DNA of 64,000 nt from Pseudomonadota bacterium (GTDB lineage: Bacteria; Desulfobacterota; Binatia; Binatales; Binataceae), in NCBI GenBank assembly GCA_021324855.1, contig JAJPIG010000005.1, positions 1 to 64,000 of the forward strand, in the 5' to 3' direction. Below the pieces are notes generated by a model, which saw only the letters and a program-made list of their open reading frames with translations, searched no databases and was not told the DNA's origin. A program made the position numbers and the translations under genes. Shown here in pieces: positions 44,659-53,190 of the stretch. The stretch's first letter is position 1; every line of letters begins with the position of its first letter.

Positions 44659-45402
44659 GTGACTCCTTTTTCCACTGTCCGCTTCGAACGATGCGGCGCG
44701 ATTGCGTGGGTCATCCTGAACCGGCCCGCGCAGCTCAACGCGTACAACATCGCGATGCGCGACGATCTCGAGCAGGTGATGGACGCCCTCCACGACGATC
44801 CCGAAGTTCGCGCGATGGTAATGACCGGAGCGGGCAGCGCCTTTTCGACCGGCGGAGATCTGACCGAGTTCGGCTCTGCGCCGTCGCCGATCGTCGCGCG
44901 CTGGGTGCGCTTTCGGCGCGATGTCTGGGGCAAGCTTTTGGCTTTGCCGATCCCAACCATCGCAGCCGTCCACGGCTTCACGGTCGGCGGCGGACTTGAG
45001 ATGGCGCTGTTGTGCGACGTCGCGATCGCCGCCAACGACACACGCATCTGTCTGCCGGAGACCCGCCTCGGCATGATTCCCGGCGTCGGCGGCACGCAGA
45101 CCGTGGCGCGCCGGGCCGGACTCGGCCGCGGACTCGATTTGTGCCTCACCGGGCGATGGATTGACGCCCGCGAAGCGATGCTTGTAGGACTGGTCGATGA
45201 GGTGGTGCCGAAGGCAGCACTCAGACGATCGGCGGCGCGGCTTGCGCGAAAGATGGCCGCGATGCCGCGCGAGGTTGTCGCGCTCGTCAAGACCGCGGTG
45301 CGCGAGGGCCTCGAGCTCGACCTCCGTAGCGGACTCGCGCTCGAACGCCGCCTCGGCTCGCGCCTGACGCGAAGTTTGAACAGCGAGATAATCGATTCTT
45401 GA
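44659..45402 (+). CDS. Enoyl-CoA hydratase/isomerase family protein
   Basis: 247 residues from GTG, one base after the amidohydrolase stop. Oxyanion hole parts TGAGSAFSTGGDLTEF and VHGFTVGGGLEMALLCDVAIA are intact. LPETRLGMIPGVGGTQTVAR carries the catalytic Glu. It hydrates or isomerises an enoyl-CoA in beta-oxidation-type degradation. The TGA overlaps the next gene by four bases. Confidence 0.92.
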   Translation: MTPFSTVRFERCGAIAWVILNRPAQLNAYNIAMRDDLEQVMDALHDDPEVRAMVMTGAGSAFSTGGDLTEFGSAPSPIVARWVRFRRDVWGKLLALPIPTIAAVHGFTVGGGLEMALLCDVAIAANDTRICLPETRLGMIPGVGGTQTVARRAGLGRGLDLCLTGRWIDAREAMLVGLVDEVVPKAALRRSAARLARKMAAMPREVVALVKTAVREGLELDLRSGLALERRLGSRLTRSLNSEIIDS

Positions 45403-46940
45403 ACACCGTAAATTTCATAACCATCCCGGCATCGATCGTTCCCGATTACGAAATTCTGGTCTTCGGCGAGCGGCGTCTGACCTACGCCGATCTCAATGAT
45501 CGCGCGGCGCGAATCGCGGCGACGCTGCGCGCGGTCGGCGCCAGGCGCGGCGACGTTATCGCAGCGCTGGACACGAATTCCGACCTCTACGTTGCGGCCT
45601 ACTATGCCGCCGCGCGCGCCGGGATGACGTTCCTACCGCTCAACTATCGCGCGCGCGAGCCCGAGCTCGAATACATGCTGAAGGCCGCCGGCGCGCGACT
45701 CCTGATCGCGGGCGATCGCTACCTCGATCTTGCCGCGCGGCTCCGCTCGCGGGTCAATCTTGAGGCGCTCATCGCCACCGGCCGCGGCAATTCCGAGATT
45801 TCCAATCTCACCTCCCTGATGGAATCCAGCGCGCCGGATGAGACCGAAGCCGAGGTTGATGACGAAGAAACTTCGGTGCTCATGTACACCAGCGGCACCA
45901 CATCGAATCCCAAAGGCGTGATGCTCAGTTATCGCGACTTCACGGCTTACGTGACCGCCAACGTTGAGATGGCCGACGGGAGCGATCGCGGCGTCGCGCT
46001 GGTGTGCGTGCCGTTCTACCACATCGCCGGAATGACGGCGTTGATGACGAACCTCTGGACCGGGCGCAGGATGGTCGTGATGCCGCAGTTTGACGCCGCG
46101 CAATGGTTCCGCCTGGTCGCGAACGAGCGCGTCACGCACGCATTCGTCGTACCGACCATGATGAAGCAGCTTCTCGACCATCCGGATTTCGCGCGTGCCG
46201 ATCTGTCGAGTTTGCGCAACCTCGCGTATGGCGGCGCGCCGATGCCCTTCGCGGTCATCCGCAAGGCGATCGAGGCCTTCCCACCCGAGGTCGGATTCGT
46301 CAACGCGTACGGCCAGACCGAAACTACATCGTCGCTGACGATGCTCGGTCCCGACGATCATCGTCTGACCGGCGAGCCCGCCGAGCTCGAACTCAAACTC
46401 AAGCGGCTCAATTCGATCGGGCGGCCGCTGCCCGATGTCGAGGTGCGCGTGCGCGACGATGGCGGCAATTGGCTCCAGCGCGGCGCGATCGGCGAGATCG
46501 TGATTCGCACCGCGCGCATCATGAAAGGCTATGCCGGCCGCGCGGACGATGCGGCGCTCGCCGACGGATGGCGCGCGACCGGAGACCTCGGCTGGATCGA
46601 CGAGGAAGGGTACATCTTTTTCGCGGGCCGCAAGGACGACATGATCATCCGCGGCGGCGAAAACATCGCACCCGCCGAAGTCGAGGCCGTCCTGATGAGT
46701 CATCCCGCGGTCGATGAGGCGGCGGTGATCGGCGTCCCGTCGATCGAATGGGGTCAGACGGTAAAGGCGTTTGTGGTTTTGCGGCCGGGTGCGCAAGCCA
46801 CGGCCGAAGAGCTGATCGCCTTTTGCCGCGAGCGTCTGGCGAGCTTCAAGCGTCCCGAGCGCGTCGAATTCGTCGACGAGCTGCCCAAGAATCCGCTCGG
46901 CAAGATTCTGCGCCAGCGTCTGCGCGAGCAGGCGCCGTAG
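45399..46940 (+). CDS. Acyl-CoA synthetase (AMP-forming)
   Basis: 513 residues from TTG (45399; TTGA overlap with the preceding gene). ATP-binding MYTSGTTSNPKGVMLSYRD, AYGQTETTS, TGDLGWIDEEGYIFFAGRKDDMIIRGGENI split by the hinge, and catalytic Lys in NPLGKILRQRL are all present. It activates a carboxylic acid to its CoA ester before the hydratases act. Substrate chain length is not inferable. Confidence 0.93.
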   Translation: MNTVNFITIPASIVPDYEILVFGERRLTYADLNDRAARIAATLRAVGARRGDVIAALDTNSDLYVAAYYAAARAGMTFLPLNYRAREPELEYMLKAAGARLLIAGDRYLDLAARLRSRVNLEALIATGRGNSEISNLTSLMESSAPDETEAEVDDEETSVLMYTSGTTSNPKGVMLSYRDFTAYVTANVEMADGSDRGVALVCVPFYHIAGMTALMTNLWTGRRMVVMPQFDAAQWFRLVANERVTHAFVVPTMMKQLLDHPDFARADLSSLRNLAYGGAPMPFAVIRKAIEAFPPEVGFVNAYGQTETTSSLTMLGPDDHRLTGEPAELELKLKRLNSIGRPLPDVEVRVRDDGGNWLQRGAIGEIVIRTARIMKGYAGRADDAALADGWRATGDLGWIDEEGYIFFAGRKDDMIIRGGENIAPAEVEAVLMSHPAVDEAAVIGVPSIEWGQTVKAFVVLRPGAQATAEELIAFCRERLASFKRPERVEFVDELPKNPLGKILRQRLREQAP

Positions 46941-46942
46941 CG

Positions 46943-47725
46943 TTGGCAGTCAGACGCAATTCGCGGCCGCCGCGCGCGCGCCGCGCGCGCGGCGGCCGCG
47001 AGCTGATCGTCGAGGCGCGCGGGCGTTTCGTCCTCGCGACGCTCAACCGCCCGCGCGCCGGAAATCGAATCACGCCCGTAATGGCGAGCCAGCTCATCGA
47101 GCTCGCCGAACGTGTCGAAGATGACGACGAAATCCTGATGCTCGCGATCACCGGAGCCGGTGCGGTTTTCTGCATCGGTTTCGAACCCGGCGTCGATTCG
47201 CGCCTCGTCGAATCGCTCGCCGCGCTCGCCAAGCCGACCCTCGCGATTATCAACGGCGACGCTTTCGACGAGGGGCTCGAACTCGCGCTCGCTCTCGACC
47301 TGCGGATTGCCGCCGCACGGGCGCGATTCGCGATGACCCAGCCGCAGCGCGGACGTTTGCCGCGCTTTGGCGGCACGCAGCGTTTGCCGCGCATCATCGG
47401 CGCCCCGCGCGCCCTGCGGATGCTGCTGACGGGCGAAGCGATCGACGGACGCGCCGCGCTTGCCTCCGGACTGGTCGGCGAGCTTGCCGCCTCGCCGGCG
47501 CGGCTGCGAAAGCTGGCGGCGGAACGGATCGAATCGCTTTTGAAGCGCGCGCCGCTCGCCGTTCGGATGGCGAAGGAGGCGGTCATCAAGGGCTACGATA
47601 TGACGCTCGTGCAAGGTATAAGGCTGGAGGAAGATCTTTACGCGCTGCTCCAGACCACCGCGGATCGGAGCGAAGGGGTGCGGGCGTTTCTCGACAAGCG
47701 TCGCCCGCTCTTCAAGGGAAGTTGA
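46943..47725 (+). CDS. Divergent enoyl-CoA hydratase-like protein
   Basis: About 260 residues from TTG (46943), two bases after the synthetase stop; no ATG or GTG suits better. Crotonase fold: ATLNRPRAGNRI, GAGAVFCIGFEPG, INGDAFDEGLELALALDLRI, FGGTQRLPRIIGAP. The second oxyanion glycine is Asp (GDAFDEG) and the expected catalytic Glu is Gln (TQPQRGRLP), so hydratase activity is doubtful. It may be regulatory or act on another CoA ester. The first 20 codons contain a 39-nt G+C palindrome. Confidence 0.8.
   Translation: MAVRRNSRPPRARRARGGRELIVEARGRFVLATLNRPRAGNRITPVMASQLIELAERVEDDDEILMLAITGAGAVFCIGFEPGVDSRLVESLAALAKPTLAIINGDAFDEGLELALALDLRIAAARARFAMTQPQRGRLPRFGGTQRLPRIIGAPRALRMLLTGEAIDGRAALASGLVGELAASPARLRKLAAERIESLLKRAPLAVRMAKEAVIKGYDMTLVQGIRLEEDLYALLQTTADRSEGVRAFLDKRRPLFKGS
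46962..47000. repeat. 39-nt pure G+C palindrome (19-bp arms, 1-nt centre)
   Basis: CGCGGCCGCCGCGCGCGCG, C, then its exact reverse complement, at the 5' end of the divergent hydratase gene. It encodes a basic Arg/Ala/Pro run before the fold begins. Confidence 0.95.
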
Positions 47726-47784
47726 TGCGCGTAGAGTCCGTCGGATAAATGACGGAGAAAATTTTGGAACGTAGATGACGAAAT

Positions 47785-47901
47785 ATGGCGAATACGCTGG
47801 GTAAGATTTACGAATGCTCCAAGTGCGGCTCGCGAGTGATCGTGACCAAAGCCGGAAACGGCACGCTCAAATGCTGCGGCGCTCCGATGCAGCAGAAATA
47901 G
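47785..47901 (+). CDS. Desulforedoxin-like small iron protein, copy 2
   Basis: 38 residues, close to desulforedoxin itself (36 aa). IYECSKCGSRVIVTKAGNG then LKCCGAPM gives Cys-x2-Cys and Cys-Cys, the four ligands of a rubredoxin-like iron. It is about half identical to copy 1 and lies at the other end of the catabolic operon, 59 bp after the hydratase-like gene. Confidence 0.82.
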   Translation: MANTLGKIYECSKCGSRVIVTKAGNGTLKCCGAPMQQK

Positions 47902-47917
47902 CCGTTTAGCCGATTCG

Positions 47918-48841
47918 ATGGCCGCGGGCGAGCATCCGTTGTTGATCGATTTGATCCTGCCGCCGTGGCGTCGCTTCGAAATCATCAGCCATCGCACACC
48001 CCGGGAGGCGATCGCGGCGTTGCGCGATGCGACCGAGGAGCGGCGCTTTTTCCGGATGCCGTTTTCGGACGCGCGCGAGTTCGAGGGCGTAGTCGACGGC
48101 GACCGCTTTGCGATTAGCCGCGTGATCCGTTATCGCAATTCGCTGCGCCCGCTGATTCTCGGGCGCGTCGAGGCGGCGCCGGCCGGCACGCGCATCGGGA
48201 TCGTGATGCGCCCCGACTGGATGGCGCTGATCTCGATCGTTCTGATCCTGACGGTCGCGATGACCATCCTGGTTCTTACCGAGATCGGAGTCGGCGCCGT
48301 GCATGGCCGCTCGGCCGGCTTCGGGCTTATCGTCGCGGTGTTGGCCGGCAGCTACCTGATGATCAGCATACCGTTCGGACTGGAGGCGCGGCGGGCGAGT
48401 GCAGCGCTGCGGCGCCTGCTATGCGCCAAAGAACTGATCCACGCGCCGGGCCGGGAACCTGCGGCAGGTGCGTATCGGCGTACCTACGAGGCGCAGCTTC
48501 AGGCGGGTGCTCCGTATGCAAAGCAGCAGATGCGGCATCAGTCACGCATCCGCCGCGCCTTCATCGCCTACCTCATCGTGGTTTCGCTCATTGGCTTCAG
48601 CGCCTTCGCATACTTCGGCGTGACCTACAGCTCCGGCGCAAAGAGTCCCAACGTCTCGCAGAGCGCCGCCCTTACGAATCACGGCGCGACGGTCTATGTC
48701 ACGCCGCAGCAGAAATTCATAGTCACTCTTCTGCAGGCGCTGATGTTCGGTGGGATCATCTCGGCGATGCTGGGCGGGCTGGTTATCGACCGGATGCTCG
48801 GCGTGCCGCTGTTCTCGAATCCAACCCGCCGTTGGAGTTGA
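47918..48841 (+). CDS. Hypothetical multi-pass membrane protein
   Basis: 307 residues. An N-terminal soluble domain (1-100) resembles the small beta-barrel region seen ahead of membrane segments. There are about four hydrophobic segments: LISIVLILTVAMTILVLTEI, LIVAVLAGSYLMISIPFGL, FIAYLIVVSLIGFSAFAYF and a C-terminal ALMFGGIISAMLGGLVIDRM. No family is recognised. It starts 16 nt after the desulforedoxin-like copy 2. Confidence 0.65.
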   Translation: MAAGEHPLLIDLILPPWRRFEIISHRTPREAIAALRDATEERRFFRMPFSDAREFEGVVDGDRFAISRVIRYRNSLRPLILGRVEAAPAGTRIGIVMRPDWMALISIVLILTVAMTILVLTEIGVGAVHGRSAGFGLIVAVLAGSYLMISIPFGLEARRASAALRRLLCAKELIHAPGREPAAGAYRRTYEAQLQAGAPYAKQQMRHQSRIRRAFIAYLIVVSLIGFSAFAYFGVTYSSGAKSPNVSQSAALTNHGATVYVTPQQKFIVTLLQALMFGGIISAMLGGLVIDRMLGVPLFSNPTRRWS

Positions 48842-48847
48842 GCGATC

Positions 48848-49699
48848 TCAGATCGCGTTGAAACCTTCGCGGCTGAAGAGCACGCGCCCGACGCCGAGAC
48901 GCGCGTGCAACGCTCTCATCAAATCGTTCTCTGCGCCCGGCCGGAACCATCCCTCGAACCCGGAACGCTCGTACAGCGCGCCGATTTCCAGCGCGCGCGA
49001 TCGCCGGCCGTTTGCGCCGTCGCCGTCGAAGTAGGTATCGACGATTACGCGGTCGGCGATACTGTCGAGAAGGTCGGCAAAGCGCTCCGCGCGATTCGGC
49101 AACATCGGCGCGATTGCGATTTGGGTGAAAATTCCGGCGGCCCGCAGCCGGCGAGCGGTCAGGATACGGCGTGCGACCGAGGGCGACGTCGGGGTGAGCA
49201 TGCGCCGGACCGAATCGTCGTCGGTCTCGATCGTGAGCGAGACGATCGCGCGGTCACCGAGCGCATGAATCAGATCGATATCGCGCTCGACGATCGGACT
49301 CCGCGTCTGGACCAGAATTCGGCGCGGCGGAGCGGTCACGAACGCTTCCAACGCGGCGCGTGTCAGCCCGAGTCGTCGTTCGATTCCCTGGTACGGGTCG
49401 GTCGCGCTCGACATGAAGATCGTCGCAGCGTCGAGCCGTCCGGTCGCCTCGAGCTCCGCAAGCTCGCGCGCCAATAACGTTGGAAGGTTGCGCTTGGCGA
49501 TCACCCAACTGCCCCAAGGGCCGTTTTCCGCGCGCGCCACAGGGAGCATCCGCACGTAGCAGTACGGGCATCCCCCGTGCTCGCCGAACGCGCATCCGAC
49601 GTACGGATTGAGGGTGAAGCCGAAACCCTTGAGGAAGCCGCCGGTGGGAGTGAGAGCACGCGTCGCGTCCCGCAGAAGGTAACGTCGCGAACGCGGCAT
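48848..49699 (-). CDS. Radical SAM protein (Rv2578c/SPL-like)
   Basis: 283 residues from ATG 49699. The cluster motif reads GCAFGEHGGCPYCYVR, that is Cys-x7-Cys-x2-Cys, in place of the usual Cys-x3-Cys-x2-Cys. SSATDPYQGIERRLGLTRAA and VQTRSPIVERDIDLIHAL are the family blocks near the SAM barrel. A longer frame up to 49849 is open but overlaps the divergent gene start. Substrate unknown. Confidence 0.8.
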   Translation of the reverse strand: MPRSRRYLLRDATRALTPTGGFLKGFGFTLNPYVGCAFGEHGGCPYCYVRMLPVARAENGPWGSWVIAKRNLPTLLARELAELEATGRLDAATIFMSSATDPYQGIERRLGLTRAALEAFVTAPPRRILVQTRSPIVERDIDLIHALGDRAIVSLTIETDDDSVRRMLTPTSPSVARRILTARRLRAAGIFTQIAIAPMLPNRAERFADLLDSIADRVIVDTYFDGDGANGRRSRALEIGALYERSGFEGWFRPGAENDLMRALHARLGVGRVLFSREGFNAI

Positions 49700-49847
49700 T
49701 TCTGGCCCGAGAACCGCGGTGAGCGATGGCGTCGACGCCGGACTCACGGTCGCTCTCAGCTTAATCCAGATGAACGATGGAAGCGACTTGGCTTCTCTCT
49801 GTTCTGTGCGATTGACTTCGCTATGCTCGCGAACCAACAATAGGCCC

Positions 49848-50270
49848 ATGCGGCGATGGGCAATCAGTTTAGGTTTGGCGCTCGTCCTCGGTCTCGCACC
49901 GATCGTGCACGCGCAATTCGCCCAGGATCAGCAGGATCCGAGTGAGTACGACGAAGACGACTCGCAGCCCCTGAAGGTCGCGAGCTACTTTATCGCGCCG
50001 ATAGGTTTCGCCCTCGAATGGACGGTAACGCGTCCGCTGAATTACCTGGCGACCAGGACCCCGCTTGCGCCAGCGATGAATCCCGAAGCCGATCAATTCT
50101 ACGGGCCGCCCAAGATGGCCCAGTTGCCGCCGCCCGACAAGTTTGCACCCGAGCCCTACGAAGCTAACCCGTCCGAAGCGAAAGTTCCGCTCGTCGGCCA
50201 GCCGCCGCCGAAGGGTCCCGAGATTCAGCCCGCTCCTCCGCCGCCCACCGGGCAATCGGCGTTGCATTGA
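49848..50270 (+). CDS. Small secreted proline-rich protein
   Basis: 140 residues with signal (AISLGLALVLGLAPIVHAQ). An acidic stretch (PSEYDEDDSQPLK) precedes VASYFIAPIGFALEWTVTRPL, which may associate with membrane. The C-terminal 60 residues are Pro-rich. No family recognised. Divergent from the radical SAM gene; only 148 bp separate the starts. Confidence 0.6.
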   Translation: MRRWAISLGLALVLGLAPIVHAQFAQDQQDPSEYDEDDSQPLKVASYFIAPIGFALEWTVTRPLNYLATRTPLAPAMNPEADQFYGPPKMAQLPPPDKFAPEPYEANPSEAKVPLVGQPPPKGPEIQPAPPPPTGQSALH

Positions 50271-50344
50271 GGCCCGCTTCCGCTTCTATTCTGTCGATGA
50301 CCTCCGCGGCCTGAACCGGTCGTTTTCATCCGCTCGTTTCGCCG

Positions 50345-51148
50345 ATGCCCAAAACCAACGTCGGTGCGATAAACCTGAACTACGAAACGTTCGGCAGCGG
50401 CGATCCGTTGCTGCTGATCATGGGCTTCGGGATGCCGGGGGTTGCGTGGACTCCCGTGCTCCCGTTTCTTAGCGGCTTCAAGTCGATCTATTTCGACAAT
50501 CGTGGCACCGGCAATTCAGACCGGCCGGAGGGCGCTTACACGATTGGCGCGATGGCCGACGATGCGGCGGGATTGCTCGATGCGCTCAAGATCGAAAAGG
50601 CGAAGGTATACGGCGTCTCGATGGGCGGGATGATCGCGCAGGAGCTTACGCTGCGTCATCCGGAGCGTGTCGAGAAGCTGGTGCTCGGATGCACGGCGGC
50701 GGGGGGATCGACCGCCCGAATGGCGCCGTTCGACGTGCTTGAGAAACTCATCGCGAGCGTCCGACTGATGGCGACCAAGCCGGAAGAGGCGCTGGATGTT
50801 TTAATCCCCCTGCTGTACCCGGCGGACTTCATCGGCAAGCATCCGGAGATCAAGCCGTTGATGCTAGCCGGACTCAAGATGGCGCCGCCGACGCCGCCGG
50901 AGACCGCAGATCGCACGGTGGCGGGCCTAATCCAGTTCAATACGTACGACCGATTGCCGCAGATCAAATGCCCGGTGCTGATCGTCCATGGCACGGCGGA
51001 TCGGATAATACCGGCCGAGAACGCGAATATCATGAAGGGGCGACTTCCGAACGCCGAAGTCATGTTGATACCTGACGCGGGTCACGGCTACTGGGCCGCC
51101 GATCCGATCGGGATTCATCAGCGGATCTCAGCGTGGCTGAAGAATTAA
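50345..51148 (+). CDS. Alpha/beta hydrolase
   Basis: 267 residues. Nucleophile elbow GVSMGG (Ser92), oxyanion DNRGTGNS, acid in HGTADRIIP and base in DAGHGYW. Resembles 3-oxoadipate enol-lactonase and related esterases, but the substrate is not inferable. It begins 75 bp after the secreted Pro-rich protein. Confidence 0.88.
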   Translation: MPKTNVGAINLNYETFGSGDPLLLIMGFGMPGVAWTPVLPFLSGFKSIYFDNRGTGNSDRPEGAYTIGAMADDAAGLLDALKIEKAKVYGVSMGGMIAQELTLRHPERVEKLVLGCTAAGGSTARMAPFDVLEKLIASVRLMATKPEEALDVLIPLLYPADFIGKHPEIKPLMLAGLKMAPPTPPETADRTVAGLIQFNTYDRLPQIKCPVLIVHGTADRIIPAENANIMKGRLPNAEVMLIPDAGHGYWAADPIGIHQRISAWLKN

Positions 51149-51216
51149 TTAAATTAAGAAAACGCCGGCCATCTCGGCGGGCGCTGAACCCCAGTCCGCC
51201 GAAATGGCGAAAAATT

Positions 51217-51648
51217 TCAGGCGCGGTGGGCGCGCCTGGCGCCGCGGCGCGTGCGGATGCTGATCTTGCCGTTGCGGACCACGGGCGACCGTCGGGCGAG
51301 CCGCCGAGTCGCGATGCCGCTGAGCTGCTCCTCGCGCCATCGGAGCAGACCGGAACGCAGGTAACGCGGCTCGATCCCCAACGTCTCGCAGACGGTATTG
51401 AAGGAGAATGGGCCGTCGCTGTCGTCGTTGCAGAGCCACTCTTCGGCTTCGCTGAAAAGGCGCTTGCGCGCGCCGTTGCGAGTGACCGCATTATTCTGGA
51501 AGCACCGAAGCGCGTCCTCAAGCACCGCCATCATCAGACGCTTCACCGGACGCATCACGCTATCGTCGCGGCGCTCGTCGTAATACTGTTCGGGCGTCAG
51601 CACTTCAGGTGTAAAGAGCGATCCTAGTACGCCGCTTTCCCAATCCAT
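51217..51648 (-). CDS. Conserved-looking hypothetical regulator-like protein
   Basis: 143 residues from the ATG at 51648 (MDWESGVLGSLFTPEV). Core LFSEAEEWLCNDDSDGPFSF, then NTVCETLGIEPRYLRSGLLRW looks like a helix-turn-helix pair, and the tail is very basic (RRGARRAHRA). I believe similar proteins occur in Acidobacteria and Deltaproteobacteria, function unknown. The basic C-terminus suggests nucleic-acid binding. It stands alone. Confidence 0.6.
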   Translation of the reverse strand: MDWESGVLGSLFTPEVLTPEQYYDERRDDSVMRPVKRLMMAVLEDALRCFQNNAVTRNGARKRLFSEAEEWLCNDDSDGPFSFNTVCETLGIEPRYLRSGLLRWREEQLSGIATRRLARRSPVVRNGKISIRTRRGARRAHRA

Positions 51649-52269
51649 GGTGGACCTGTTCTCCCCTCTCGCTTTCCGGCCTTGGCGTGTGCCGCTGCTG
51701 CGGCTTTTGAAAAGAATGGCAGCAATGCGCGTGCCGATCGGCGCGCCCAATCAGAACGGAATTGAATTTGCCGACAATTCGTTCCAATTCAGCCGAAAAG
51801 CGCCGACTCGGCGCCGGATTTGTCGACGATCGGTGCAGACGGAGCATCGATCCCGTCTATGAGATTCATTCATCGCCCTATCGCCGCTTTGGCATAATCG
51901 CGAATTTTCAACGATTTCGGGCGCTTTCCATAGTCTGCCTAGTATAGCGGCAGGTTGCGCCAATCTAGATTGGAAAGCCCGGCTCTTATTCGATTGGGGT
52001 CAGCGGGTATCGCTTAAACGAATCTAACCACGCTTTTTTGGCATCCATCAGCCAGAAAAATGGCGCCGAGAGTTGCCAACCGGATAGTGAAAAATTTGCG
52101 ATGCTAGGCGCTGATTAGCCGAAAATTATCGGCGTGACTATGGTGTAAAAGCTACAACAGAGTTGCAGTTCTGCACGCTTTCCGACTTCTCACTCGTAGC
52201 GGCAGTCCGAGAAGTGAGCAGCGGGCTGCATAATTCGACCCTGCCGGATTTTCTTACAGCCGGTCTCCT
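51649..52269. other. Intergenic stretch, 621 bp, relatively A+T-rich
   Basis: No coding frame has convincing protein character. The right half (about 51950-52260) is clearly A+T-richer than the window. Short imperfect repeats exist but no stable hairpin with T tract. It should contain the promoter of the 51648 gene; the rest is unassigned. Confidence 0.4.
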
Positions 52270-53022
52270 TTACTGCATTGTGCCGCTTCCGTCGGGACCG
52301 TGAGGACCGAGCTTTCGCTCCTCGATCTTGAACGTCAGGATATCGATCAGGCGCGCGACGCGCTCAGGGCCTGCCTCCAAAAGGGTCTGCTTTTCGATTG
52401 GCGCAATATCCAGGTGGAAACATAGCAGATTGATTAGCGCCGCACCGCCAAGTCCGCGCTCCTCAACCAGCGTATTCCAAGCCTGTTCGGCGGAATTAGT
52501 TCCAAGGTACCCGAACAGAATCTCCCGGATGGTCTCCATTGTCTCGGGATCGGTCGCCAGTGCCGAACCGCCGACCGGACGCCATTCGATCTCGCCCCGC
52601 CGATAAGTCCGATCGCGAAGCTCACGGATGACCCGGAACTCGCTAAGACCTTCGAGGACCAGATTGTAACGTCCGTCCGGCAGACGTTCGAGCTCGTCGA
52701 TGCGTCCGGCGCATCCGATATCGAAGATATCCGGCCGCGCGTAGTAATCCTCTTCCCAGTTTGCCTTCAGCAGGACCATCCCCACGATGCCGCTGCTTTC
52801 GTCGATGTCGGCGATCATTTGGCGATAGCGCGGCTCAAAGATGTGCAGCGGTACGCGCAAGCCGGGAAACATCACGAAGTTTGGCAGCGGGAACAATGGA
52901 ATTATGCTGGGAAGCTCAGCCACGGCATCGCTCTGAAAGCGGCTCCGGTCGATTCTGAGGTTAGAAGCAGTCGTCGCAGGCGTCAAGCTGGAAATCACGC
53001 AATGACTCGTGTCGACGCGCAC
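52270..53022 (-). CDS. Lon N-terminal (LAN) domain protein
   Basis: 250 residues from GTG 53022, or about 217 from GTG 52923, which is closer to the conserved start IIPLFPLPNFVMFPGLRVPL. HIFEPRYRQMIADIDE and IGCAGRIDELERLPDGRYNLVL are typical of the stand-alone substrate-binding domain of Lon-like proteins. No protease part is present. It may bind peptides or participate in quality control. Confidence 0.85.
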   Translation of the reverse strand: MRVDTSHCVISSLTPATTASNLRIDRSRFQSDAVAELPSIIPLFPLPNFVMFPGLRVPLHIFEPRYRQMIADIDESSGIVGMVLLKANWEEDYYARPDIFDIGCAGRIDELERLPDGRYNLVLEGLSEFRVIRELRDRTYRRGEIEWRPVGGSALATDPETMETIREILFGYLGTNSAEQAWNTLVEERGLGGAALINLLCFHLDIAPIEKQTLLEAGPERVARLIDILTFKIEERKLGPHGPDGSGTMQ

Positions 53023-53190
53023 GGTGTTCGCTGGTACGCCGTCAGACTATACTGGTTACGTAAATCTGGCGGTAAGAGCTGCAACGAAGACGCCGATCAT
53101 CTGGAAAGAAAGCAGTCGTGATATCTGTCAGGAGGACCCCCAACATCAGAAAGCGGGCCGCGCACAATTCTCAAGAGCAGGTGGCGAAAC

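Noticed and set aside
43545-45290. 581-codon frame opposite amidohydrolase and hydratase
   Set aside because: Same reason: mirror of genuine genes with biased composition.
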